The notes beneath the pieces were generated by a model. That model did no database searches and had not been told where the DNA came from. It was given only the letters and a program-made list of their open reading frames with translations. A DNA stretch of 64,000 bases from Pachyseris speciosa. Its lineage: Eukaryota > Cnidaria > Anthozoa > Scleractinia > Pachyseridae. Shown here piece after piece: positions 9,156 through 18,420 of this stretch. The translations under genes and the position numbers were made by a program. Every line of letters begins with the position of its first letter. Position 1 is the stretch's first letter. The DNA is taken from NCBI GenBank assembly GCA_016490735.1, contig JAEMWC010000764.1, positions 347,501 to 411,500 on the forward strand, written 5' to 3'.

Positions 9156-10346
9156 CTTATGGTACTTTGCGAAACAAAACGAAATGGTACTTTGCGAATG
9201 GTACTTTGCGAATAATAACTTCTGCTAACCCGTTGGCGCGTTCTCTCATCCTTCACTCGTGTTGTCACCGGCAGCATGGCTTCGATCGATCGTCATGGTG
9301 CTCTCTCCTTCCGATTTCGATCGCAAAGGCCTCGGTCATTTCCGGGAAATTTGACCTCTCAGCGGTGGCCCGCTTCTCATAGGTAGGCACCAGAAGCAAC
9401 ACTCTGCTCTCTGTTACCCTACGTTCAGAATGAGAGTGCGTTGGCCGCCATCTTGTTTTGCGTGGCCACTGGAAAAATTAACAGGCCTTCGGACTGGACT
9501 TCAGACACTCTGGACAATACGGATCGGACCCCAGATAAGACAACTGGTGTGCATATGATCCAATTGGCTCTCCAGACCCGAGCTTATTCTGGCATCCTTA
9601 ACAACAAGCAGATGGGATTGGATTCTTGTCCGTTGCACACATTGTACGGTACTTTGCGAAACGAAACGAAATGAAATGGTACTTTGCGAAATGGTACTTT
9701 TCACAAATAAACGTGACATCGGCCCATCTAAAATTAGGTATATCTTGAAAGTAACCTTTTGTAAACGATTTGACGTCGATAAAAGGGATTTTGAAAGCCA
9801 TGTTGGGCTTCAAAAGATCATAAAAAAGCACCGAAGACCAATGTTGTAACTAGCACATGGCTCTGCAGACGCTAGCGCCGGTTGTCTCACATGACCCCAA
9901 AGCGCGGGAAAATTCGTCACGCAATGCCTTGCGTACGCTCGGTAATATATTTACAGTCAACCCAGGTCACGCGTGAACGATATTTTTGAAATTTGAACGG
10001 AGTTTTGAAACGAGTTTTCGGAACGATTTCCAGAGAAATGTCCAACATTCCATTCACACGTCGGACATTACAAAGAGAAACTGTTCACGCGTGACCTGGG
10101 TTGACTGTTAGGTCAAATTTCGCGGAAATGACCGAGGCCTTTGCGATCGAAATCGGAAGGAGAGAGCACCATGACGATCGATCGAAGCCATGCTGCCGGT
10201 GACAACATGAGTGAAGGATGAGAGAACGCGCCAACGGGTTAGCAGAAGTTATTATTCGCAAAGTACGGTTTCGCAAAGTACCGTTTCGCAAAGTACCATT
10301 TCGCAAAGTACCATTTCGTTTCGTTTCGTTTCGCAAAGTACCATAA
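9156..10346. mobile_element. long-TIR foldback element with GGTACTTTGCGAAA arrays
   Basis: The left arm 9156-9358 and right arm 10109-10346 are inverted copies (about 200 bp). The outermost part is an array of GGTACTTTGCGAAAC-like units, three on the left and five on the right. A further cluster of the same unit lies internally at about 9649-9703. No transposase is encoded. Long TIRs with tandem short units resemble those of the MULE at 6.5 kb, so a non-autonomous MULE is likely but the superfamily is not proven. A small MITE (9954-10107) abuts the inner end of the right arm. Confidence 0.65.
9954..10107. mobile_element. 154-bp MITE, TTA flanks
   Basis: Perfect 25-bp inverted ends starting CAGTCAACCCAGGTCACGC, flanked by TTA on both sides (9951-9953, 10108-10110). 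A 3-bp TTA duplication points to a PIF/Harbinger-type element. There is no coding capacity. Confidence 0.7.
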
Positions 10347-10438
10347 GCCTCCATTTTTTTGAATTTTTTCATTGGCTGGAAGTTCGAGCATGGGCAGTTG
10401 AGCCGGAAGTTGCTTCGTAAACAAATACGGCGGAGCAG

Positions 10439-10805
10439 TTGGCGGAGAATACTCCTGTCAAGGTTTTATCGAAAGCTTCAGATCGCCGGTACGTTTGCAA
10501 ATACCGCAATTCAACCTTTTCGAGTCGTCCGATTGATTTGTTTGGAGAAAATTCAAAGAAAGAAAACCTTTCAATAATTTTTGAGAATGTAACAGGTCGA
10601 GCTTTCACGGAGGACGATGGGTTTCCAAAACAAATTTGCGGAGCTTGCCACAATAGCGTTAAACATTTCAAAAGTCATTAAGGATAACGAGAGGAAAGAA
10701 GGCGACAGAAAGTGCATCCATCCAGAATCAGCGAGAAGCCAAACAAGGAAAAAGCGACGGAACAGAACGCGCCTCTGTAGTCCGGCAAAGCCTGAACCTC
10801 CCTAG
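10439..10805 (+). pseudogene. decayed ZAD-like zinc-finger first exon
   Basis: From 10439 the frame reads AENTPVKVLSKASDRRY, VCKYRNSTF, RPIDLFGENSKKENLSIIF, TEDDGFPKQICGACHNSVKHF, then loses frame at about 10675-10685 and continues in another frame as VIKDNERKEGDR up to PAKPEPP and a stop at 10805. The ICGACHNSV pair with an upstream Cys resembles the N-terminal treble-clef (ZAD-like) finger of large uncharacterised coral families, some of which carry DUF6589 (recalled, not searched). Three lesions: TTG where ATG is expected, CKYR where a second Cys is expected, and the frameshift. Confidence 0.45.
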
Positions 10806-11083
10806 CAAAATAAAGGAATGTTGATTTTGGCAAAGACTGCATTGGCTACGCAATAGTGAGGTTTGTTCATTGTTTTGGTGTTCTTGAATGTACATGTATT
10901 AAAACTAAGGAACTGGAATAAAACTATTTACGTTCATTCGTTGTTCTGGTGGTTGAATTAAATATTTTGCTGACTGATATGTTAGTGCTTAATTAACAGA
11001 ATTGTTAATTATAAATTATGACACTGTTTGAGGTTATTAACTTGAAAAACCATATCTGGAGACTCGGAGGCTTGAACTCGGAG

Positions 11084-11165
11084 GCTTGAACGCTAGCCCA
11101 ATGGGATGAGGCACCAGTCAGGTGAGTGGAAGGCCGCAGGTTCAAATCCCGGTTGGACAACACTT
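11084..11165 (+). repeat. tRNA-derived SINE-like sequence
   Basis: TAGCCCAATGGGA resembles a Pol III A box and GGTTCAAATCC is a perfect B box, about 50 bases apart. The region is tRNA-like but does not fold into a full cloverleaf by eye. The preceding 11 bases GGAGGCTTGAA are duplicated. Confidence 0.55.
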
Positions 11166-11277
11166 AGGGTCTTTGTAATGATGTGCAAATGTTAGGCTTT
11201 CTGATCTAGTCTTCTTGGATAAGGATGATAATCATAGGACCCACCCTGCAACATTTGTTCGTAAACAACTCTGTGGG

Positions 11278-11500
11278 ATGTTATTAGGTGAATGGAAATG
11301 ATGGGAGACAAATTATCCCATGGGCTACAGCTTGTGGTATACTCATGAACATCAGATGTCCTGAGCTCTCTCTTGTCCAGAAAATGAATGCTGTCTTGCT
11401 GGGAGTTGGCAGTGCTACAAAAAGGGTTTGTGGATCAAGATCTGCCATCTGTGGGTTACAATTGAAGTACAAGTTCATACATTTTTTTAGTCTCAATGCA
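11278..11500 (+). pseudogene. possible exon fragment of DUF6589-type gene
   Basis: The frame reads GRQIIPWATACGILMNIRCP, LSLVQKMNAVLLGVGSATKR and VC. The LVQKxNxxLLGxGxATKxV pattern resembles a segment of DUF6589-bearing coral proteins. It lies 0.5 kb downstream of the ZAD-like exon, which would suit the same decayed gene. The assignment is from memory of the pattern and is weak. Confidence 0.25.
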
Positions 11501-13291
11501 ATGAGGACATCTCACTAAATTAACTTTCCTTTTTTCATTGTCACAGTCCTGAAGTACTTTAGTATGTATACAAGCGACATAATTGGATAAAATAAAAATG
11601 CTATTATAAAGTGAACTTACGTGTGCATTTGGCACAGACTGGCAGTTAATAAAATAATGATTGATTTTTTTGATAGCTGAAAGTGTCAAGGCATTATTAA
11701 GTTCATTGACTTACATGTAATGAGTTCATGAATGCTAGAAAATGTTGTGTTGGGTTAATTGCATAATACAGTTTTTGGAGAGTGATGGATTTTGCAAAGC
11801 ACAATAATATTACATTGAAGTGTTCTGAATTCTGGTTTTTCATTTTTCTGGCTTTTTATGTTATTATATTTTGCAAACGTATCTCCATTAAAAATACTAA
11901 GCCAGAAACACGAAGAAGCACATTGTCTATTTTTGAATGCAGACTGATGAATTTTATTTGCTGGTCTGGCAATCATGTCATGTCTGATGACACTTATGTA
12001 AATGTAAATTCAACTGGTTACCAACAGGGCAAAAAATATGCTGGACAGAATGTAGCCCTTGTTGAAGAAAAGAACAAAAGCAAAAGAAAATAACTTTTTT
12101 AATTATTAGCTTTATTTTTCATCCCTGATTTTTACCATTATTTTATTATGATAACTAGAATAGCTTACTGATTTCAAACATTGCACCACAGCTGTGCCAA
12201 ACTTGAACAATTTTTTTTTAACTATAAGTTTAGGTTGACTTCAGAATAACATTTGAAACCATGTCTTTCTACTGTTATGCAGCAGCACATCTATTGTGAT
12301 ACATGTGCATGACAGTTAGCACAACTTGGTTAATAAATATCATGCTGATGCTGTCATAAACTCATAACATGAATTATACATAAAGTTAAAAGGCTGCACC
12401 ACTGATCAGTATTTTATTTGTGAAATGTTTCAAAATTAAATTAGACATACGAGACAAGGTTGTGCTAAAGCTGACCAAACCTGGTATGTGACCAGCAGAA
12501 TATATAGCCCTCACACACTTCAACATCATTTTTCCCTCAAGTCTCTCTAGCAAATGGTTTAGTAAGGCACTAAAAAGACAAGGAACATTTAAATATGTTT
12601 AAAAAAATTGAAACTTGGGAAGCAGGAAGAACTCATTATTGGATTGGCATAGCCTTGCTGAAATTAGGCGGAAAGGTGAGAGAACCTGTGTCTTGGTTGT
12701 TCACACCAAGACACAAGCCAGTAAACTCGGAATAATTTATGAAGCAGGAAAAGCTCACTGTGTTTTTTCATGTACATTCTGAAGAAACAAAACTGAACAT
12801 TGTTGATTTCCCATCAGTTTGAAGTAACGTTTTAGTGCTAAAAATGATCACTTTGGAGTACTATAGTGGAAAAAAAAAAAAAAACACACACACACACACA
12901 AATACAGCCTCTACGTCCTTTAATAATTATCAATTTAAGTCTCAAATCCTTCTAGACGAGCACAGATGCTATACTAATTGGGGACACAATAAATCAAATG
13001 AACTCTAGCTTTACATGAACTCAAATCAAATGAGCAGAGAACCAACAAACTCAGCCCACTTATGACGCCGAGTCCGGCAATCACAATCAACTCAGCCCCA
13101 AAGGAAAGGACTAATACTGTAGGATCAAACGAGCCGTGTCAACAACAAGTGCTTGTACTGTACTCTTTCCTAGCCTGACATTGCTGCAACCCACGAAGAC
13201 TTCAGGATTACCAAAACGCAAACAACTTTCCCTGGCATTTTTAAGTAAGGTAACCTTTTATTACCTTCTTCAACAACGCTTTGAATAATGC
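11501..13291. other. AT-rich stretch, no recognised gene
   Basis: No recognisable protein. A run of 15 A followed by about (CA)8 lies at 12870-12901. An open frame at 11782-12093 (plus) has low-complexity composition and no recognised motif. Confidence 0.5.
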
Positions 13292-13478
13292 ACACATCTA
13301 AAAGTCCCTCTAACTTCTCCACTTGATCTCTCATCGATGCGTTGAGAGGGAAAAAATTGATAACGGAGGTTCGCCGCCTTACCGGAGTTGATGAAACGTT
13401 GCTGGGAATACTTGATAAATCAGTGATTTCCCGAATCCCGTTTGAATTACGACCAGAACATTCTTTTTTTATACGCAA
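13292..13478 (-). CDS. possible first exon, unknown protein
   Basis: MRIKKECSGRNSNGIREI, then TPVRRRTSVINFFPLNASM and EKLEGLLDVCIIQSVVEEG, ending at a possible donor GAAG|GTAATA. It has a basic N-terminus followed by an amphipathic helix. I do not recognise the family, and no partner exon is identified, so it may be a chance frame. Confidence 0.2.
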
Positions 13479-13634
13479 ACTGCTCGTATGACATCATGTT
13501 GCTCTCTTTTCAACTCCTTTTCCCCCAGTTTTTCTAACGAAAAGTCGATCGCCTTATGAAAGAGACTCCATTTTGGTCAAGACCGTGACACATGCGCCGT
13601 AAAACCGGAACTCCTAAAATCTTAGAGTCTGAAA

Positions 13635-13703
13635 ATGGATTATTCCAGAGCTCCGTATCTTGGCGCTGGCCAAAAGACACGTGGGCTCTGGGAACGAGAT
13701 TGC
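13635..13703 (-). repeat. right arm of distant inverted repeat
   Basis: Inverted, nearly exact copy of 9083-9151, 4.6 kb away. Sequence outside both arms is unrelated. Confidence 0.75.
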
Positions 13704-14286
13704 CTTAAACATTTACTGCAACTCTGAGTTTCATGCTTCTTGCGAAGCAATCATCAGGCAACTGCCAGAAATAACGGTTACAATCACAGAACAATGCATA
13801 CAAAAAGGAGAAAAAAAAGGAACAATAACAATAGAAAGATGTGACTTTTCTTTCTGTATCTAAGTATGTTTCTCATTTTGCTACTTTAAGAAGCAAAACC
13901 CTTAAGCTATTAATTAAGCTCCAAGAGTAACCAGAATCAAATTTATCTTCACACCATCAGTAAATCAAATTTATCATCAAAACATCAATGTACTAATAAG
14001 AAATTGCTTCGGTCATTGACCATGAATTCGACCTTTTGAAAATGTAAGAATTGTTAACAAAGAGCAACAAGGAGTTGTATGTAACGTAGCTTGTGTAACA
14101 GGCGTAGAAAGGGGAGGGAGAGGGAGGGAAAAAGGGAAAGGGGATTGGGGAGAGGACAGAAGGAACGCCTGCTCTAAGAACCCCTTTTGCTCATTTCTGC
14201 GACCGCTGGCGGCCGTAAAATTCCCATTGATTGAGAGACAACGAGTAACTTATAAAGTAAGTTTAACAGTTTCAACAAAAATAACC

Positions 14287-14491
14287 ATGACGGCGGCGGG
14301 ACGCAAACATGCTTTAAGAAATTTAAATCTCGTCAGTATGAGAAACATTATTTTGAAACCAGAACAAGAATCAGTCATAAAGGCTGTTTTCACCGGAGAG
14401 ATGTCTTGGCGGTTGTACCCACTGGATACGGGAAGAGTTTGATTTACCAAATGTTTGTATGTGCGAAGAGCTACGACCGGGTCTCGTTATA
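14287..14491 (+). pseudogene. RecQ-like helicase N-terminal fragment
   Basis: MTAAGRKHALRNLNLV, then LKPEQESVIKAVFTGE, then after a one-base frame change VLAVVPTGYGKSLIYQM and a stop at about 14489. LKPEQ is a Q-motif-like element and PTGYGKS is the Walker A P-loop of superfamily 2 RecQ-type helicases. The frame shift at about 14400 and the truncation before the DEAH box make it non-functional. RecQ-like fragments of this type are repeated in coral genomes, so this may be a piece of a mobile or multicopy family. Confidence 0.65.
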
Positions 14492-14642
14492 GTAACAAAA
14501 TTAGTTATTTTATTTGTCTTTTTTCGTTAATAACTATTTGGCTTCGTAAATAACTCGTATTTATAACATAGTCATGAAATTCGCTCAACTGAATTCACTA
14601 GCGCGAGCGTGCGTATATATAGTTATACACGCACGGCCGTGC

Positions 14643-14652
14643 GTATATAAAG
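14643..14652 (+). promoter_or_regulatory. candidate TATA box
   Basis: GTATATAAAG lies about 85 bases upstream of ATG 14736, within a partly palindromic GTGCGTATATATAGTTATACACGCAC region (14610-14636) and just before TGACGTGT, a CRE-like half. Position is suitable for a core promoter; there is no direct proof. Confidence 0.3.
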
Positions 14653-14735
14653 TGACGTGTGCAAATTTCCTTCTCGCCGAGAAATTTTGAGTAATTCGGT
14701 AAATATTTCTCAAAGCCACGTTCGAAATTTGGATA

Positions 14736-14943
14736 ATGGAAGACCAAGGGGAAGATTTTCCAAACTTTTCAGTCTGTTTAGAGTCACTTTTGACACAACA
14801 ACAAACATTATGTAACAATGAAGCACAGCCGGACCGGGAGCGTTTTGCAATTTTGTCGGAGACAGAAATGCAGCAGATTCTGGCGGAAAAACATTCCGCG
14901 AACACTAAAAAATCCACTAACTGGGCTTTGAAAACATTTAAAA
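14736..14943 (+). CDS. first exon of DUF3504/QRICH1-like gene (isolated)
   Basis: MEDQGEDFPNFSVCLESLL, then ERFAILSETEMQQILAEKHS and ANTKKSTNWALKTFK, ending at a donor AAA|GTAATC (phase 1). The pattern (acidic start, SExExxxILxxK, NTKKxTxxALKTF) resembles the N-terminal helical domain of coral ZMYM/QRICH1/KCTD1-like proteins with DUF3504, a domain derived from Crypton tyrosine recombinases. No following exon is recognised downstream in this window, so it is either an orphan exon or the start of a gene with a broken remainder. Confidence 0.45.
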
Positions 14944-14983
14944 GTAATCATTTCACAATTTATCTACATTTTATTCTATTTTA

Positions 14984-15740
14984 GGAGTACGAATTAATTT
15001 AAAAACAATATCGCACTAACTAAAAAAGGAATACGAAGCTAATTTACAGATAAGACAAAAACAACAACTTTGTCAACCAGTTTTCCTGTTTCCTCCCGGT
15101 AAACTTTATAAACTGACCAAAATGTTAATATTATTATTTTCGCCAAGTTTGGTGCACAGCAAAAAAGACACAAACACCGCTAGAAGAAATGTGCAATGGC
15201 CAATTTGACACTAACCTTCGCAGATTTTACGCAGAGCCCAGTCCGGAGATGTGTACAGTAAATTAACCCTCCTTGGTTTTCAAGATATCTGAGTGCACCT
15301 CCACTGAACAAAGGTCTGAAGCTCTCTTTCGACCCAAGCCGAAGATTTAAAAGGTCAAACGAAATGTGACAGTTGTTAGTTTGAAGCATCAGGTCAGGAA
15401 AAAGAAGACGTAAAACAAACCGGCGATTGAAAACGAAGATTTGCTGCGGCTAAAATCCTCGAAGGGGTTCTGGCCTTGAGCAGTCCACTTTCTCTTCGTC
15501 TTCTAAGATGTTTACTAAAACTTGATTATTTTGACATTGTTTGTCTATACATTTCACTTTTGACTTTGTTTGCCTAGTTCTTAGTTCTTAGTTCGAAGAT
15601 TGTGGCGTTTTTTTAAGCAACCAATAGGATCCTTTGTCGTGCATTGTGAGAACTTTGTAGTCAATCACAAATAAAACATGTTTTGGCGCCCAAGTTGTTG
15701 TCGCAATGTTATAAAAGAATTGTTTCATAGCTGTACATAT
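14984..15740. other. non-coding stretch
   Basis: No credible gene. The minus-strand frame at 15180-15389 has no recognised motif. Confidence 0.5.
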
Positions 15741-15745
15741 ATCGA

Positions 15746-16185
15746 GTTATGGATGCACTTGGGAAGTTTGGAGAGTACTCAAGAAGCTAGAGTTGTTCTC
15801 GGCTGCGCCTCGAGAACCTCTTACGCTCCCGGGGGGGGGGGGGTACTCCCTTTAATGGCCTATACGGGAGGCTCCGCCCGAAAGGGGTACCTTTTTCACG
15901 CTTCAGGTATATGGAAGGGTAGGGATTTCATGAGTCGAAGTATATGAAAGGGTAGGGAAATACGTCCTTAAGGTATTTAAAAGGGCCTTTCATTAAAATA
16001 TTTCGCACATTAAAATATTTCACACACACATATCTTACGACTGTACTGTTTTAGGTGTACGAAAGGGGTATCATTTGTCAATGGAAGGTATATGAAAGGG
16101 GTACCTTTTCTTTCAAAAATGGTATATAAAAGGGTAAGGGGTCGGACCTCGGGGCGGAGCCTCCCCGTACTAAATTTTATTTAGT
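15746..16185. repeat. inverted GGGTACTCC-type repeat
   Basis: After a copy of the element also found at 742-845 comes a run of G, GGTACTCCC, and an imperfect foldback: ACGGGAGGCTCCGCCC near 15866-15881 pairs with GGGGCGGAGCCTCCCCGT near 16152-16169. The interior has repeated TATATGAAAGGGTA and AAAGGGGTACC units. This resembles a very common coral repeat family. Confidence 0.55.
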
Positions 16186-16198
16186 AGCCCCCCAGGGG

Positions 16199-17150
16199 AT
16201 AAATTTACCAGAAGCAATGCTGCTTATTTTCCGCCCGTCGCATGTAAAATATAAACCTTTAACGGAGTGTTCTGTGTTGCTTTTTAGACTGCAAACGTGA
16301 AAAAACTTCGGACAATTTTCAATTGAAAAACCTCGGTTACTGACCCCTATACAGTCACCATTTTAGTCAGATTCTATTAAATTACTCACCTTTAATACAA
16401 ATTTTGCCATGCATTTCCTCGTTCTGACAATCTTCCGCACGTTCGAGTAATATTACTAGAGAATGTGCTTTCCGAAATAGTCGCTTTTAACCGGTTCTGT
16501 GAAGGATAAGTCCAGATAAAATCACAACGGAAAAGTGCAAAATTCGCAGCCAGTCGATGTTAAGCCGCGGCTACACGAGCGATTTTTTGCTTGCGATGGT
16601 GATGCGATTTTTTGTAAAATTGTCGCGTCGCCGGCGCGCGATGAAAATCACCCGTGTAGCCACCCTCGCCGGGTGATGCGACAGCTCAAAAAATCGCAGA
16701 AAAAGAATCGCGAAAAGTTAAACTCATTCAATTTCTCGCGATTTTTTTCTTGCGACTTTTTACCTGTTGCGTTGCCAGTTCAAGGGTGGCTACACTTGCG
16801 ATTTTCATCGCGCGCTGGTGACGCGACAAAATTGAAAAAATTGCATCACCGGCGCGAGCGAAAATTCGCTCGTGTAGCCGCGGCTTTAGGCTTCATTGAG
16901 CAAAGCACTCCCCTGAGAATGGTCGAAGGCAAGCAATAAAGTGAGAGTTTCTGCTCGTTCTCCATACTGGCTAGCCATTGTTTGACTGAGAAACCAAGCC
17001 TTTTATACATAAGTCCGCTGGTGTAAAGAACTGCCTTAATTTAGTCGCTCTCGACGCCTTCGCTGAAAAGACGCCATCTTGGAAACTCGCGTGTCTAGCG
17101 TGCAATCGCCCGGGAGCAAAATGCCGCCGATTTCTGGTAATGTGATATTT
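16199..17150. repeat. dispersed repeat copy A
   Basis: It is alignable along its length with 34238-35605 (copy B). Copy A contains a 323-bp MITE that B lacks, and B contains a 738-bp insertion that A lacks. It is non-coding; both start at a GCTGCTTATTTTCCGC segment and end at TTTCTGGTAATGT. Confidence 0.8.
16563..16885. mobile_element. 323-bp PIF/Harbinger-like MITE
   Basis: Perfect 20-bp inverted ends AGCCGCGGCTACACGAGCGA, flanked by TTA (16560-16562 and 16886-16888). The sister copy at 34.57 kb has a single TTA at the same point, so the 3-bp target duplication is shown directly. The interior is further self-complementary (GTGTAGCCACC on both sides of the centre). Confidence 0.85.
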
Positions 17151-17264
17151 CAAATCGGAACTCTTAATCCCCACGGTATCAACGAACGCTTTTCATTCAA
17201 TTAATTTATTCCTATTTTTTACTTTACCATGTTACCACCAATAACGTAGCTCCATTTTCTGTAT

Positions 17265-17342
17265 ATAAACCATACACAACCCACAATTCCTCGATTCGCT
17301 CCGATGAAGGGCTAACACTCGAAACGTCAGCAAATCGAATCC

Positions 17343-17373
<31 letters not shown>

Positions 17374-17410
17374 CGTTGATAAACCAAATTTCGTGTTTCA
17401 CTTCCCCACC
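17265..17410 (+). repeat. Penelope-like element 3' tail remnant
   Basis: GATGAAGGGCTAACACTCGA, AACGTCAGC and a segment ending near CAACTCCGTTGATAAAC match the tail I associate with coral Penelope-like elements. It has no RT or endonuclease coding. Confidence 0.45.
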
Positions 17411-18239
17411 GACGCAGCAGCACAGTTTCTTTAGAAACTAATCCCCTTTAATCATGCAATCAACCAACTATAAACCAATCAATCAATCAATCAGTCAATA
17501 ACCAATTTATAAACCAATCAGTCATGCAAACAATCAATCACATCAATTAAAGGAAAGATTATGAAAATCAGACAATGCACCATGATTGAAGTGGAAACTC
17601 ACTTTATTTCAAACGGACTGTCAGTGACTGATCAGGCCTACTTCTGGGGTCGATCAAACCACATGATATGTAAGCAAGTGGGATGCAACTTTTAGCTCAG
17701 AAATCCTGCAACTAGCTTTTAGTTACTTGGGTTCGAAAAGAACCAGATTTTAAAACGTTTTTTTGAACGTGACAAAACTGTTGTGTTGTAATTTATTGGC
17801 AAATGTACCATCAATGATCTGGGATCGACATATTCCACCCAAAGCGAATAACCTTTATGTAGTTTGGCGGACTTCGAAATAGCCATTGTAACAAAATGCT
17901 AACTTAGATCTAGGATGCGCTAGATTGACTGTGTTTCGGAATGAAAATACAAATTATGTAAATGGTTGAAACATAGTTAGTAAAGGTTTTTTAAGTACGT
18001 CTTGCCATGTTTGCTTACAGCGTGAAATGACTATATTCTTACTCCGGAACACGTTCAATCGAGCGCTTCATAAACACAGTCACATGACAGTCGTGTTGGT
18101 GTAAGCTAGAGCCATCAGCGCATGCGCACTAAATTTTGTTCTACGCCTTACTTTTTCTTCTCATACCGTTACCGCGCAAGCTTGAAGCATGCGCAGTAAT
18201 CAGAACTTTTCGAGGGCCGCTCGTTTCCACAGCGCTCGT
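17411..18239. other. non-coding stretch
   Basis: (CAAT)n-like simple sequence at 17460-17545; nothing else recognised. Confidence 0.5.
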
Positions 18240-18420
18240 CAATACACCATTTTGCTAATGATCAGTTCCTGGTGAATTGTGGGAAGATCCAGTCCTTTGT
18301 GGGGGCAAACGGCCATTTTAGGACGTAATGTGAAATTGTAATTTTGACCGTTTGCCCCGACAAAGGACTGGATCTACCCACAATTCACCAGGAACTGATC
18401 ATTAGCAAAATGGTGTATTG
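18240..18420. repeat. 181-bp hairpin element
   Basis: Arms of about 73 bp, 18240-18312 and 18347-18420, are inverted copies beginning CAATACACCATTTTGCTAAT; the loop is about 35 bases. It is a foldback MITE or a relic of one. Confidence 0.75.

Noticed and set aside
16535..16939. Plus-strand frame of 134 residues
   Set aside because: It spans the MITE and both flanks; the frame exists only because the GC-rich MITE lacks stops.
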